NCBI RefSeq assembly: GCF_032463525.1
Contig: NZ_CP135971.1
Span: 434,001 to 498,000 of the forward strand
DNA length: 64,000 nt
Direction: 5' to 3'
Source of the DNA: Pseudomonas sp. DTU_2021_1001937_2_SI_NGA_ILE_001
GTDB lineage: Bacteria > Pseudomonadota > Gammaproteobacteria > Pseudomonadales > Pseudomonadaceae
The notes under the pieces are model-generated. The model was not told where the DNA came from and did no database searches. It saw only the letters and a list, made by a program, of their open reading frames with translations. The position numbers and the translations under genes are program-made. Below, one piece after another: positions 27,867-38,164 of this stretch. The stretch's first letter is position 1. Each line of letters starts with the position of its first letter.

Positions 27867-29828
27867 ATGATTAAGAACGCGTCTTTAAGTACCAAGTTAT
27901 TGCTTATCCTGATTCTTCCCCTGCTGGGTTTTCTGGCTTTCGCAGGGATCTTCGTGGCGGACAAGCGCCAGACGCTGACGGAGATGAATCGCGCCGTCAA
28001 CGCCACCAACGCAGCGCAGAAGTTGAGTGACGTGGTCACCACCATCCAGCGCGAACGCGGTGCCAGCGGCGTATTCCTGGGCAGTGGCGGCAAGACCATG
28101 CAGGACAAGCTGAAAAGCCTGCGCCAGGAAACGGACAAGGCGGTCAGCGCGATGCGTGCGCAATCCACCGAGGACCTGCCGTCACCGAACAGGATGCTGC
28201 AGGCCATGAATGACCTGACCGAACTGCGTCAGAAAGTGGACTCGCTGGCCATCAACAATACCGAGTCCGGCACTCGCTTCACCGACCTCATCAAGAACCT
28301 CATCGGCTTCTCCTACTCGCTGGAAACCAGCATCGAGGAGCCGAAGATCCTGCGCGCCTTGAGTTCGCTCAACCAGTTCGTCGACATGAAAGAGCGCGCG
28401 GGCCGCGAGCGCGTACTGCTGGGCCTGGCGTTCGCCCAGAACCGTTTCGATGCGCCGTTGCTGTCGCGTTTCAGCCGTAACATGGGCGAGTTCTCCGGCT
28501 ACTTCGAAGCCTACCAGCGCTGGGCACCGGCGGAGTTCAAGACCAAGCTGGATGCGGTGCTGCAACAACCTGCCTCCTTGGAAGTGGCTCGCCTGCAGAA
28601 GCTCGGCTTCGATACACCGCTGGGCGAGCCGCTGAATATCAAGCCCGAAGACTGGTTCAATCTGGCAACCACGCGCATCGACATGATGGCCCAGGTCGAG
28701 GCCGAGCTGGGGCAGACCGTGATCGGTCTGGCCACCGTCGAGCGCGACCAGGCCCGAAACAGCCTCTACATGGCGGTCGCCACCGTGGTGCTGATATTGA
28801 TTGCGGTGCTGTGGCTGGCCTCGGTGATCATTCGCAACATCAAGATTGCCGTGACCGACGTGAACCGCACGCTCATCTCGCTGGCCACCCGTGATCTGAC
28901 CGCCAGAACCCAGTACACCGGCCAGGACGAGTTTGGCGAGATCTCGCGCAACCTCGACAACATGGTGCAGCAGATCAGTGAAGTGATCCGCGAGATCGAA
29001 AGTGCCACGGCACAGGTGGCCACGGCGGCCGAGCAGTCTTCTGCAGTGGCCTTGCAAACCAGCAACAACGTGGCGCAGCAGCGCCTGGGCACCGATCAGA
29101 TGGTCACGGCCATCAGTGAAATGAGCGCCACGGTCAAGGACGTCGCGCGCAGCACCACCGACGCCGCCGAGATGTCGCAGCGCGTCAACGCCAGCACGGT
29201 GCAGGGCAAGACCGAAATCGAGAACACCATCAGCCTGATCCAGGGGCTGGAAGTGCAGGCGGAGCAGACAGCGCGGATCATCCATGAACTCAAGGGCGAA
29301 AGCGATTCGATCTCCTCGGTGCTGGATGTGATTCGCGGCGTGGCCGAGCAGACCAACCTGCTGGCGCTGAACGCCGCCATCGAAGCGGCGCGTGCGGGCG
29401 AACAAGGGCGCGGCTTTGCCGTGGTCGCCGATGAAGTGCGCAATCTGGCGAAGAAAACCCAGGATTCGACCGTCAGCATCCAGGCGATGATCGCCAACCT
29501 GCAGGCCGGCTCCGACCGTGCAGCCGTGTCGATGCAGGAGACCCTGGGCAAGGCCCAGGCCGGGGCGAGCAACGTGGTGCGCGCCGGCGAGCTGCTGGAA
29601 GAAATCGCCGAGGGCATCGCGACCATCAGCGACAGCAACATCCAGGTCGCTTCGGCCGCCGAACAGCAAAGCCAGGTGGCCGAAGAGATCCATCGCAACG
29701 TCAACGACATCAATGCCCTGGTCATTCAGGTCAGTGCCGGTGCCGAACAGACCTCCGTCACCAGCCGCGAACTGGCCCGTCTGGCCGAGCAGCAGCAGGG
29801 GCTCGTAGGGCGGTTCACGGTGAGGTGA
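27867..29828 (+). CDS. Methyl-accepting chemotaxis protein with NIT sensor domain
   Basis: The 653-residue receptor has a membrane span at the start ([19 protein letters not shown]). A periplasmic domain follows, with [19 protein letters not shown], the hallmark of the NIT (nitrate/nitrite-sensing) domain. Then come a second span near 305-325, HAMP and the signalling domain with [20 protein letters not shown]. It probably senses a small ligand through NIT, though nitrate itself is not proven for all members. The ATG at 27867 gives the usual [12 protein letters not shown]. An ATG five codons earlier is also possible. Confidence 0.93.
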   Translation: MIKNASLSTKLLLILILPLLGFLAFAGIFVADKRQTLTEMNRAVNATNAAQKLSDVVTTIQRERGASGVFLGSGGKTMQDKLKSLRQETDKAVSAMRAQSTEDLPSPNRMLQAMNDLTELRQKVDSLAINNTESGTRFTDLIKNLIGFSYSLETSIEEPKILRALSSLNQFVDMKERAGRERVLLGLAFAQNRFDAPLLSRFSRNMGEFSGYFEAYQRWAPAEFKTKLDAVLQQPASLEVARLQKLGFDTPLGEPLNIKPEDWFNLATTRIDMMAQVEAELGQTVIGLATVERDQARNSLYMAVATVVLILIAVLWLASVIIRNIKIAVTDVNRTLISLATRDLTARTQYTGQDEFGEISRNLDNMVQQISEVIREIESATAQVATAAEQSSAVALQTSNNVAQQRLGTDQMVTAISEMSATVKDVARSTTDAAEMSQRVNASTVQGKTEIENTISLIQGLEVQAEQTARIIHELKGESDSISSVLDVIRGVAEQTNLLALNAAIEAARAGEQGRGFAVVADEVRNLAKKTQDSTVSIQAMIANLQAGSDRAAVSMQETLGKAQAGASNVVRAGELLEEIAEGIATISDSNIQVASAAEQQSQVAEEIHRNVNDINALVIQVSAGAEQTSVTSRELARLAEQQQGLVGRFTVR

Positions 29829-29844
29829 TCTCCGTTGGGTAGGG

Positions 29845-29874
29845 CTTCAGCCGTGAAGCGCTTCACGGCTGAAG
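29845..29874. repeat. Perfect 30-base palindrome downstream of the chemoreceptor gene
   Basis: CTTCAGCCGTGAAGC is followed directly by its reverse complement GCTTCACGGCTGAAG, 17 bases after the chemoreceptor stop. It is a compact member of the local REP family and probably acts as a 3'-end structure. Confidence 0.75.
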
Positions 29875-29947
29875 TCGATTCCACCGACCCAAGTCGCCTT
29901 GGGTCCCAGGCTTGCCTGCGTTCCGCTCGGCAGGCTTCGTTTGCCGA

Positions 29948-30424
29948 TTACTGAATCGGCACTTTGCGCACAGGGCGGACCGAGCGTGCATAGCTTTTGC
30001 CGCTCAGACTCTGTGTGCCATCAGCGAAGTTCAGGCAGAGCGCACTGCTGGTCGTGCGCTGCGAACTGGACCACGTCCACCCCCAAGGACGGTCGTCAAG
30101 GTTCAGCCAGGCCTCGTAAAGCTCGGCGGCAGCTGGCAGGTAAAAGTCCGTATGGCCGTCAGCTGCGTAAGCGGCTGCAGCCTGTGCCGCTGGGTGGGTG
30201 GGACCAGATTCGAGCAGCGCTTGCGTGTTGGCCAGCCCATCGATGAGGCTGGTGGCTGACGACTCATCGTCGTATGGACCCCATTCCAAGCTGTCGATAT
30301 CGCTGTCGGCGATGATCAGGTGGTAGGCGGCATTGCCATTGCGGGCTGGGGCGATGCCAGCGTAGATGCCGCCTTGGCCTGGCCACACCTGGCCGATTGC
30401 TGGGGGAATGATCGAGTTGTTCAT
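29948..30424 (-). CDS. DUF1566 domain protein, phage-type
   Basis: The 158-residue protein ends in a DUF1566 (Lcl C-terminal-like) domain, seen in GHTDFYLPAAAELYEAW, WTWSSSQRTTSSALCLNFADG and the final SYARSVRPVRKV. Such domains occur in phage tail-region and surface proteins and adopt a C-type-lectin-like fold. The ATG at 30424 has GGAG 8 bases upstream. With the S24 repressor gene 0.55 kb away it looks like part of a prophage or tail-like element remnant. The exact role is unknown. Confidence 0.82.
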   Translation of the reverse strand: MNNSIIPPAIGQVWPGQGGIYAGIAPARNGNAAYHLIIADSDIDSLEWGPYDDESSATSLIDGLANTQALLESGPTHPAAQAAAAYAADGHTDFYLPAAAELYEAWLNLDDRPWGWTWSSSQRTTSSALCLNFADGTQSLSGKSYARSVRPVRKVPIQ

Positions 30425-30979
30425 GTGGTTTCTCCAGTTTGGTTTTTCCTCTGGCCCTCGCATGAAGGCCAGCCAGTGAAGTGGTAATTCCGTTTCGAGA
30501 GAGCCTTCAACCAGCGGTCCATGCCGCTGGCTCCTCGTTGTTTGGCGGTATCACCGGTCGCGGGCCTTGGCCCCTCACAGCCAGTGTTGCGCTGCGACAG
30601 GTGAAAAATTAGCAAAAGCTAAATTATCAATCAATAGCTAATGCTAAATTTCATTGCGATTGCGGGAATGATCCGTATCTCGCAAATGATGAATGGGCGC
30701 TCGACGCAGCGCTGGCGTCCGGTCCTGAACCAGGGACTGGGTTGCGATTCAGAAACGTCGTGGGTGGGGGGAGAGTCGAGACGGGCTGTGCGACTGTCGT
30801 CTTTCGCAGCCGTGATGGGTGAGGGGAGTTCGGAGAGAGCAACGAGTCAAAGGGGTAGAGGCACTGGAACAACATCCTGACGTACTACAGCCCCGTGCGC
30901 AGGGGCCATCCTCGCAGGGTCTGCGAAAAGCTTTCAGAGTTGGTGCTTTACCGGAAGGCGTCTGTATCGTCCTAACCGC
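30425..30979. other. Gene-free prophage-remnant spacer with operator-like sites
   Basis: Between the DUF1566 and repressor genes there is no convincing gene. Short open frames on both strands have low-complexity, unconvincing products. The left part holds an AT-rich block with two TAGC-N4-GCTA sites, and the rest shows only a weak CCCC/GGGG hairpin near 30890. The spacer probably lost phage genes. Confidence 0.5.
30609..30647. promoter_or_regulatory. Pair of TAGC-N4-GCTA operator-like sites
   Basis: TTAGC-aaaa-GCTAA (30609-30622) and TAGC-taat-GCTA (30635-30646) share half-sites and spacer length, and their centres are 25 bases apart. They lie about 185 bases upstream of the DUF1566 start, in an AT-rich block. 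They are candidate operators for the adjacent S24-type repressor. Confidence 0.55.
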
Positions 30980-31783
30980 TTACAGCAAATGCCCGTTCCA
31001 TACGTACAACACTTTTGCCTGGATATGCACTTCTTCCCGTCTGATCGTGCGGTCTTTATGCATGGCGTTATCCGAGATCATTTCGTAGTGGTCGGCATCA
31101 GCCACCTGCAGGCGTTTGACATAGAGCATGTCGTGCCAAGTAAGAAGATAAATCCCGTCGCCGATGAATTCCCGCACCGTCACGTCCACGATCAGCGGAT
31201 CGCGATCACGGATGGTCGGCTCCATGGATTGTCCCCATCCCGTGAGCATTTTCAGGTGCCAGGGCTCTTCGAATCGCAGGCCCATATCTCTAAGATGGCG
31301 CAGGCTGACCTTCACATCCTGCAACATTTCAGGGTATTCGGCCGGAATTTGACCGCTACCCATTGCCGCACGCACATCGTAATGCGCAATCCTGATCTCG
31401 TCGCCGACCTGACCGGAGGTGATGGTCGAAGCCGCAGTGCCAATACTCGTCTCATCGGCGGCAGCCAGCAGGCGCGCCTTGGCATCGGCGGTCAGGTTCT
31501 TGCCGTGTTTCATCAACATCTGCCTGACTATTTCGGCAGCGGTCGAGCGGGTAACGACCCGCTGATCGATGTCGGATTCGCTGGCGGGCGATACCAGGGT
31601 CCCGGAAGGCAAGCCAATTTTTTCTTCCAGGGTGGCTGCGGCTTTCTCACCCATATTTCGATGCCCATTCAGAATCTGGGACAAATAGGACGCGTCCAGG
31701 CCGTGCTGCTTCGCGAAATCCTTCTGGGTGGCGCCGGCCATGATGGACCTCAACGCCTTGACTCTGATCATGTTTATATCCAT
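30980..31783 (-). CDS. XRE-family repressor with S24 peptidase domain (CI/LexA-like)
   Basis: The 267-residue protein has an N-terminal Cro/CI helix-turn-helix ([28 protein letters not shown]) and a C-terminal S24 self-cleavage domain. In the latter, Ser in [10 protein letters not shown] and Lys in MLYVKRLQV are the catalytic pair. This is the layout of phage CI and pyocin PrtR repressors, which cleave themselves after RecA activation in the SOS response. I start at 31783 ([11 protein letters not shown]). A 6-base inverted repeat TGCCAA/TTGGCA lies just upstream. It is likely the surviving lysogeny control gene of a decayed prophage. Confidence 0.88.
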   Translation of the reverse strand: MDINMIRVKALRSIMAGATQKDFAKQHGLDASYLSQILNGHRNMGEKAAATLEEKIGLPSGTLVSPASESDIDQRVVTRSTAAEIVRQMLMKHGKNLTADAKARLLAAADETSIGTAASTITSGQVGDEIRIAHYDVRAAMGSGQIPAEYPEMLQDVKVSLRHLRDMGLRFEEPWHLKMLTGWGQSMEPTIRDRDPLIVDVTVREFIGDGIYLLTWHDMLYVKRLQVADADHYEMISDNAMHKDRTIRREEVHIQAKVLYVWNGHLL

Positions 31784-32101
31784 CTGCCAATCATCGCTGC
31801 CACTTGGCAATCAGTAAATTACCCTTGGCTGATTTTTTTACAGATGAGCAACTGCTGTTTTCTGCACCAAGAGGCCTGCCGCCAACCAGCCTGCTGGTCC
31901 GCCCCTTTTACCACCGTCTCATACCGGCAACACCTACGTTGCCGCCCCGTGACACCCTCCCAAAGCACGCATGCCCGTTCGGCTGGTGCCTTGAACTGCC
32001 AGGCCATCGAGGCCTCGTACGGGCAGGCGCAGGCGGGTGTACGGCGCGTGCCGTGCCTCGCCGCATGGGCGAGAAAGGGGCAGGGCCTCGAGGGAGCAGA
32101 G

Positions 32102-33748
32102 ATGAAGTACGCAAGCAAGCTGAAATGGGCACTCACCGCCGTTGCGTGTGGCGTGCTCAGCGCGCAGGCCGCGGAAACCAGGCGGGTGGATGTGCTGCTG
32201 GTCGGTGGCGGAATCATGAGTTCGACCCTGGCAGTGTGGCTCAACGAGCTGGAGCCGGGTTGGTCGATGGAGATGGTCGAGCGCCTGGACAAGGTCGCCG
32301 AGGAAAGCTCCAACGGCTGGAACAACGCCGGCACCGGCCATTCGGCACTGGCCGAGCTGAACTACACCCCGGAGAAGGACGGCCACATCGACATCACCAA
32401 GGCGGTGGAGATCAACGAGTCGTTCCAGATAACGCGCCAGTTCCTGGCCTGGCAGGTGCGCCAGGGCGTGCTGCAGAACCCGCCGTCGTTCATCAACAGC
32501 ACGCCGCACATGAGCTTCGTCTGGGGCGATGACAACATCCGCTTTCTCAAGAAGCGCTACGAGGCCTTGCAGGCCAGCCCGCTGTTCCGCCCCATGCAGT
32601 ACTCCGAGGACCCGGCGCAGATTCGCCAGTGGGTGCCGCTGATGATGCAAGGCCGCGACCCCAACCAGAAGCTGGCGGTGACCTGGACGCCCATCGGCAC
32701 CGACGTGAACTTCGGCGAGATCACCCGCCAGTACGTTCGCTACCTGCAAAGCCGACCCAATTTCGACCTGCGCCTGTCCACCGAGGTGCAGGACATCACG
32801 CGCAACGACGACGGCTCCTGGCACGTTGAATACAAGAACCTCGATGACGGCAGCCGTGGCGTCACCGACGCGAAATTCCTGTTCATCGGCGCGGGCGGCG
32901 CGGCCTTGCCGCTGTTGCAGAAATCCGGCATCGAAGAGGCCAAGGCCTATGCCGGTTTCCCGGTGGGTGGCTCGTTCCTGGTGACCGACAACCCGGCCAT
33001 CGCCAACCAGCACATGGCCAAGGCCTACGGCATCGCCGCCACCGGCGCGCCGCCGATGTCGGTACCGCACCTAGACACCCGGGTGCTGGACGGCAAGCGC
33101 ATGATCCTCTTCGGGCCGTTCGCAACTTTTTCCACCAAGTTCCTCAAGGAGGGTTCGCTGCTCGACCTGTTCGGCAGCATGAGCGTGCACAACACCTGGC
33201 CGATGGTGCGTGTCGGTGTGCGCGAGTTCGACCTGGTGCAATACCTGATCGGCCAGGTGATGCAGTCCGATGACGACCGCTTCGCCGCCTTGCAGACCTA
33301 CTTCCCCACTGCGAAGAAGGAAGACTGGCGACTCTGGCAGGCCGGCCAGCGCGTGCAGATCATCAAGCAGGACGAACAGCAGGGCGGGGTGCTCAAGCTC
33401 GGCACCGAAGTGGTGGTCTCCGGCGACCGCAGCATCGCCGGCCTGCTCGGCGCCTCACCGGGTGCCTCCACCGCGCCGCCGATCATGCTCGACCTGCTGG
33501 GCAAGGTGTTCAAGGAACGCCTTGCCACCCCGGCGTGGCAAGACAAGATCAGGCAGATCATCCCCTCGTATGGCACCCACCTGAACGACCACCCCGAGCA
33601 GGTGCAAAAGATGTGGGCCTACACCAACCAGATACTGCAACTGGCCCCGGCGCCGGCCATCGACAAGCGCCAGGACCCGAGCAACCCCGATGACATCGAC
33701 CCGCTGGGGCAGGGGAATCAGGATGCGGATCCGGATCTTAGGCCTTGA
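32102..33748 (+). CDS. mqo: Malate:quinone oxidoreductase
   Basis: The 548-residue flavoprotein shows the FAD-binding [17 protein letters not shown], the Mqo-specific [18 protein letters not shown], and [14 protein letters not shown]. It oxidises malate to oxaloacetate and passes electrons to quinone at the inner membrane. The N-terminus carries a hydrophobic, signal-like stretch ending SAQAAE, as in several Pseudomonas Mqo proteins. GGGAG lies before the ATG at 32102. It is a core gene that separates the prophage remnant on the left from the defence-type island on the right. Confidence 0.95.
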   Translation: MKYASKLKWALTAVACGVLSAQAAETRRVDVLLVGGGIMSSTLAVWLNELEPGWSMEMVERLDKVAEESSNGWNNAGTGHSALAELNYTPEKDGHIDITKAVEINESFQITRQFLAWQVRQGVLQNPPSFINSTPHMSFVWGDDNIRFLKKRYEALQASPLFRPMQYSEDPAQIRQWVPLMMQGRDPNQKLAVTWTPIGTDVNFGEITRQYVRYLQSRPNFDLRLSTEVQDITRNDDGSWHVEYKNLDDGSRGVTDAKFLFIGAGGAALPLLQKSGIEEAKAYAGFPVGGSFLVTDNPAIANQHMAKAYGIAATGAPPMSVPHLDTRVLDGKRMILFGPFATFSTKFLKEGSLLDLFGSMSVHNTWPMVRVGVREFDLVQYLIGQVMQSDDDRFAALQTYFPTAKKEDWRLWQAGQRVQIIKQDEQQGGVLKLGTEVVVSGDRSIAGLLGASPGASTAPPIMLDLLGKVFKERLATPAWQDKIRQIIPSYGTHLNDHPEQVQKMWAYTNQILQLAPAPAIDKRQDPSNPDDIDPLGQGNQDADPDLRP

Positions 33749-34520
33749 GTGTGTGAACTGCCGTATAGATGAGAACGGCGAAATTTGAAGACTTAACGGT
33801 GCCGGAGCAGCGTGTCGAAGCGATTTGATTCCCTCCCGTGTTCACAGGGGAAGAATGCCGGATGAAAAGCGCCGCATGGTGCGTTGTGACGGTGATGGCC
33901 GCGATGTAGTTTTCGGGATGCACAGGTTTCCGCTGTCCTGATTCGATTCCTGTCTCCGGCACCGGTTAAAACTACCTGCAGAGCATCATGCGTGAGGCGA
34001 AGCGGCTACGGCTGATCACGCCCTGCAGCAACGTATTCGCTTGGCCGAGTAGTGCGCCAACCTGTGCCCGTCTCTTTTTGTGGAAAGAGATGGGCACTTC
34101 CACCACTGCTGCAGCCCTGATCGCACATGGCTTTGCGGCAATCCCCCTCGTGACAATCGGCGTGACAAACGCCGATGTCACCAGCAACAGCGCTGTAGAT
34201 GATGGTGCCGCAGACCAGGGAATGGACTGCACCTCACTGACAGTCAGGCATGCCCCCGGTTATCGCATTGCTGCTTGCACATGGCTCAGGATCTTCAGGC
34301 GCTGGTCTCGTCAGCCAGTGCTGCCTCCACCCGCCCACCGGTAACGGTGTTCAGGAGGCCAGATCATAAGATGCCCTTGCTCCCGGTCGTAAGGAGCCGC
34401 CCGTCCCTCGAAGAGGACATTCCCCACAGGTCGCAGGGGCCTTGATCCCTGATAACACTCAACATTTTTGGCGGGATGACTTGGGGCGAGGCTCGGAGAT
34501 CGGATGATGAGGTGACTGAC
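33749..34520. other. Left edge of the accessory island, no clear gene
   Basis: No convincing gene is seen. A tRNA-3'-end-like scar ends at 33960 (see the attachment-site entry). A hairpin GCCGT/ACGGC lies just after mqo. Two open frames, 33988-34344 plus and 33972-34232 minus, overlap each other and match nothing I recognise. Base composition drops here compared with mqo, consistent with junction DNA from past integration. Confidence 0.45.
33940..33961. other. tRNA 3'-end-like sequence, possible attachment-site scar
   Basis: GATTCGATTCC followed by TGTCTCCGGCACC resembles the T-loop and acceptor end of a tRNA. No full tRNA can be folded here: a GCCGGA that could pair with it starts at 33857, too far away. 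Integrases often use tRNA 3' ends as attachment sites. The 11-mer GATTCGATTCC recurs at 41126-41136 on the other side of the cassette. Confidence 0.35.
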
Positions 34521-34679
34521 ATGGCATTGGTGGGTAGAAGCGATGGCCGTAATTTCGGCTACGGCAGGCAACTGAGCTATGCAGGGCCGGAGGCGCTGAA
34601 AGATATGTTCGGCGGCCGCTACTACGGCACGGTGAAGGCACGTTGTGATCGGTGGCAATCTAGTTTAAGTCAGGGGTAA
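34521..34679 (+). pseudogene. Truncated integrase (N-terminal fragment)
   Basis: The 52-residue open frame starts MALVGRSDGRNFGYGRQLSY and continues to GGRYYGTVKARCDRW. From memory this matches the N-terminus of 'integrase domain-containing' tyrosine recombinases of Pseudomonas integrative elements, which are several hundred residues long. Homology appears to stop at the Trp, then the frame ends at TAA-like junction sequence. It sits directly upstream of the defence-type cassette, so it is probably the broken remains of the element that brought the island. Confidence 0.5.
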
Positions 34680-34826
34680 GCATTTCCCCTGAGAGGCAAG
34701 AATTCCTGACTAAATCGCTTATTTTGTGCCTGTATTGATTTTCCGGCACAGCATGCAGTAATTTCCAATTCTGGTTAATAATGGCCCAAGGCCATCCTGG
34801 CGACGCTCCGTTCTAAGGGATCTAGT

Positions 34827-35930
34827 ATGCACATTGTTCGGTTTTTCCCCATCGGCAACGCCGATACCTGTCTCATCGAGCTGGCCAATGGACGTCGAAT
34901 TCTCTTCGACTTTGCTGACATGCATAAAGCTGATGATCCTGAGGACAAGCGTTGCGACTTAGAACAGGAGCTGCGGGACATCCTGGGTGACGAAAAGACG
35001 ATTGATGTGGTCGCGTTCACCCACCTCGATAAAGACCATTGTAACCGCGCGAAAGAGATTTTCTGGCTGGATCATGCCGCCAAGTACCAAGGCGACGATC
35101 GCATCAAGATCAAAACTCTTTGGGTCCCAGCGCATGCCGTCCTGGAGGTGGGGGCTGAAGGGCAAGCTCGTACCCTTCGTTCTGAGGCGCGCCACCGATT
35201 CCTTCAGGGCGAAGGAGTACGGGTGTTCTCTCGTCCTTCGGAGTTGGATGATTTTCTCACCGAGCGGGACATCGACCCGGCCAAACGCCGCAACTTAATT
35301 AGCGATGCAGGCACAACTTGCCCAGAATTCAACCTTGCTCATGATGGTGTTGAATTCTTCGTCCATTCGCCGTTCGGTAAGCGCGAAGGTGACGGCGTAG
35401 TTCGCGTTCGCAACGCCGATGCGCTGTTTATGCAGGCTACGTTTGAGGTCGAAGGTCAGCAGACCAAGATGATCCTATCGGCAGATGTACCCCACGACGT
35501 CATCGACGACATTGTGTTTGTCACCCGATATCACGACCGTGAGCACCGCCTTGAGTGGGACATCAACAACATCCCGCACCACTGTAGTTATACGGCTCTG
35601 AGCGACGAAAAAGGCGAAGAGAAGACCGTCCCCTCTGAGTCGTCGAAATGGCTCTACGAAGAAGCCGGTCAACTGGGTGGGCTCTTGGTATCTACCAGTA
35701 AGGTTATCCCGACTGACGACCAAGATAAGCAGCCTCCGCATCGCCAGGCAGCCGCATATTACAAAGATGTAGCCAAAAAGCTGGGCGGTGAGTGGGTGGT
35801 CTCCATGGAGCATCCGACGAAGTCGAAGCCAGAACCGCTGGTCATTGAAATCAAGAGCACCGGCTACAAAGTCCGTAAGCAGACGCCGAAGGTGGTCATC
35901 ACCACCCCCGCGCCACGCGCGGGAAATTGA
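34827..35930 (+). CDS. Metallo-beta-lactamase-fold protein, first gene of the E2-E1-JAB cassette
   Basis: The 367-residue protein begins with the MBL strands (VRFFPIGNADTCLIEL, then ILFDFAD) and has the metal motif H66-L-D-K-D-H71, an ILSADVPH segment with a likely bridging Asp, and PHHCSY supplying a late His. Product and substrate are unknown. MBL-fold neighbours of ubiquitin-type enzymes have been predicted to act as nucleases or hydrolases. An AAGGGAT site precedes the ATG. The next gene starts 2 bases after its stop, so they form an operon. Codon use is AT-richer than the flanking genes. Confidence 0.85.
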   Translation: MHIVRFFPIGNADTCLIELANGRRILFDFADMHKADDPEDKRCDLEQELRDILGDEKTIDVVAFTHLDKDHCNRAKEIFWLDHAAKYQGDDRIKIKTLWVPAHAVLEVGAEGQARTLRSEARHRFLQGEGVRVFSRPSELDDFLTERDIDPAKRRNLISDAGTTCPEFNLAHDGVEFFVHSPFGKREGDGVVRVRNADALFMQATFEVEGQQTKMILSADVPHDVIDDIVFVTRYHDREHRLEWDINNIPHHCSYTALSDEKGEEKTVPSESSKWLYEEAGQLGGLLVSTSKVIPTDDQDKQPPHRQAAAYYKDVAKKLGGEWVVSMEHPTKSKPEPLVIEIKSTGYKVRKQTPKVVITTPAPRAGN

Positions 35931-35932
35931 CC

Positions 35933-38164
35933 ATGGGCCAGGAGTACGAAGCGCCGCGGTCCTCTCTGGCTCGCTCAGTAGTGCGGTACTTGAGTGAGTC
36001 GCCGAACTACCCGTATGCGACTCTGACGAAGGTGAGCCGTGACGGTACTCACGACATCCTCGACATTGAGCTTGAGATCGAGTTGGAGCAGCGGCGCCTG
36101 GTGCCGATTCGACCAAGGGAGCCAATCCAGCTTGTTTTCATGTCCAATGACGACTCTTGGCAGCCACGGGTGGTGTCGAGTCGTGAGGATTTTCCTGTAG
36201 GTATGGTTCACACCAACCTGGATCGTGATGTAAACGGTGGCCTGGGTCTGTGCATCTGGGAGGAGGGTTGGACCGACCTGGCGACCAATCTCACTGGCCA
36301 AGCCTTGATAGAAAGGATTCGATCCTGGTTCTCCTCGATGGCCGCCGGCACTGTTCACGATGACGATCAGTTCCTAGAGCCGCTGATTCATGCGGGTTCA
36401 AATACCCTGATCATTCCTTCAGGGGAGATACTCGGCCCGTGGTATATCCAGATTGCATTCAAGCACGAAGGCCGTACCACCATCGGAATGTCTAGGGAGA
36501 AACCCGAGAAAAATATAGAGGGCAACAATTTCGCGATCTATACACCGCAGCTTCCTGGACTGCTACACCGTGGGCTTGCCAGAACGCCTTATGATTTAGG
36601 GGCGTTACAGCGCCTCTGCCTGGACCTAGGGTTTGATCTGGTTCAAGACTTGGCTCAGTGGTTGATGGAGCCTGCTCAATTGAATGATGCAGATAGTCGG
36701 CAACCGATGTTGATCCTCACCGTTCCCAAGCGGCGGAGGGCCGATGGGCCAGACGAGCAGTCGGAGGTTTGGTGCTACACGCTCGGTGAAAACCTTGCCC
36801 AGCTAGGGGAGCGGCTGGATGTAACCATCACCGAACCGAAAACTGGGCTCACTACTTCCAAACTCTTCGGAAGTACTTCTAATGCAGATCTTTCCTCCAT
36901 CTCCATGGATCCTTGGCGTGTCGTTCAGAGACTCGATCGTGTCAGCGCCCGCCACTTTGCCGGGACTGAACATAAGAGTGATATTCCGTTGCTGGCGATA
37001 GGTGCCGGCGCCATCGGCTCGAACGTGGCAATGATCGCAACCCGTTCGGGCATAGGGCCCTGGGTGCTGGTCGACGGAGACATTACGTTGCCGCATAACA
37101 CGGTCCGTCAGGTGCAGAGAAATGCCTCGGTAGGCTTCCCGAAAGCGAGAGAATTGCAGATCGACCTTGAGCAAGTGCTAGAGGAGGGTGGGAATACAGC
37201 AATTCCCGTCAACGTTTTTACACCTGGAGAGCACGCGGACGCGCTCAATGCTGCGGTCCAAAACTCCCAGATTGCTGTGGATTTTAGCGCCTCACCTGCG
37301 GTGTTGGGCTGGTTATCGGACCAGCCCGTTAAACGTGGTGTCAGTGCGTTTTTCGGCCCTGATGGCTCTGATCTAGTGGTGCTTGCCGAGGATAATGGTC
37401 GAGATACCAAGCTCGATGAGCTTGAGGCTCAATACTTCTGGGCTGTGGCTACCGAAGCTCAGCTGTGTGGGCACCTGTCTGCTGCGCGACTGGACCGTAT
37501 CCGCTATGCAAATGCCTGCCAAGACCTTTCGCGGCCTCTCCCACCATGGCAGCTTCAGACGCTTTGTGGTCTTGCTGCCGGGCAGTTGGCGCAACTCATT
37601 GAAAGCGAAGGTACAAGCTTCAAAGTCTGGAGACTCACTGCGGCAACAGGCGCTGTACAGGCATTGGCTTTGCCGGTGCAATCAGTCAGTCGGTTTGAAA
37701 CTGGTCAAATGCGAGTGACGATTACAGCCGCAGCTGTTCGAACAATGCGTGAGCTGCGTCGCCAATCTGGAAGGAACGAGACAGGAGGAGTTCTGATCGG
37801 TACCTTCGACTTGGTGCGCAACGTGCTACACGTTGTTGCAGCACTTCCTGCTCCTCCAGATAGTAAGCAAGCACCAACCTATTTCATTCGAGGCATCAAA
37901 GATCTTAAGCCGCGTATCGAAGCGTTGGCTGACGGCTCTGCTGGACGTTTGCATTACATCGGTGAGTGGCATAGCCATCCCGGAGGCGTGGCGGCTCGAC
38001 CTAGCGCTGACGATGAGAAGGTCTTTACCCACCTGGATACCCATTTGGGGCCGCTAGGGTCGCCATACGTGATGTTTATTTGTGGGGAGCGGGACAGTTG
38101 GCTTCGTGTGGGATGGAACGAGCGTGGCGTAGTGGAGGGAGTGGTGACATATGAGTGTGAGTGA
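35933..38164 (+). CDS. E2-E1-JAB triple fusion (ubiquitin-conjugation-type enzyme with ThiF and deubiquitinase-like domains)
   Basis: The 743-residue protein joins three ubiquitin-system modules. Residues about 1-160 look E2-like, with the candidate catalytic Cys107 in GLCIWEEGW. Residues about 345-540 are a ThiF/E1 domain with nucleotide loop IGAGAIGSN (from 356), acidic VDGD and the candidate Cys529 in NACQDLS. Residues about 605-743 are a JAB/MPN isopeptidase with Glu616, H680-S-H682 and the S/D pair S691/D694. All key metal ligands are present, so the protease should be active. In CBASS the E1/E2 Cap2 and JAB Cap3 are separate proteins that modify the cyclase. Here they are one chain and no cyclase is nearby. 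It overlaps the patatin gene by 14 bases. Confidence 0.9.
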   Translation: MGQEYEAPRSSLARSVVRYLSESPNYPYATLTKVSRDGTHDILDIELEIELEQRRLVPIRPREPIQLVFMSNDDSWQPRVVSSREDFPVGMVHTNLDRDVNGGLGLCIWEEGWTDLATNLTGQALIERIRSWFSSMAAGTVHDDDQFLEPLIHAGSNTLIIPSGEILGPWYIQIAFKHEGRTTIGMSREKPEKNIEGNNFAIYTPQLPGLLHRGLARTPYDLGALQRLCLDLGFDLVQDLAQWLMEPAQLNDADSRQPMLILTVPKRRRADGPDEQSEVWCYTLGENLAQLGERLDVTITEPKTGLTTSKLFGSTSNADLSSISMDPWRVVQRLDRVSARHFAGTEHKSDIPLLAIGAGAIGSNVAMIATRSGIGPWVLVDGDITLPHNTVRQVQRNASVGFPKARELQIDLEQVLEEGGNTAIPVNVFTPGEHADALNAAVQNSQIAVDFSASPAVLGWLSDQPVKRGVSAFFGPDGSDLVVLAEDNGRDTKLDELEAQYFWAVATEAQLCGHLSAARLDRIRYANACQDLSRPLPPWQLQTLCGLAAGQLAQLIESEGTSFKVWRLTAATGAVQALALPVQSVSRFETGQMRVTITAAAVRTMRELRRQSGRNETGGVLIGTFDLVRNVLHVVAALPAPPDSKQAPTYFIRGIKDLKPRIEALADGSAGRLHYIGEWHSHPGGVAARPSADDEKVFTHLDTHLGPLGSPYVMFICGERDSWLRVGWNERGVVEGVVTYECE

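Noticed and set aside
30641..30880. 79-codon frame beside the operator pair
   Set aside because: Ser/Arg/Gly-rich product, no ribosome site, no resemblance to Cro or other phage proteins.
33857..33961. Possible intact tRNA gene with GCCGGA/TCCGGC ends
   Set aside because: The span of about 105 bases is too long, and no anticodon stem or D-arm can be placed. I keep only the 3'-end-like scar.
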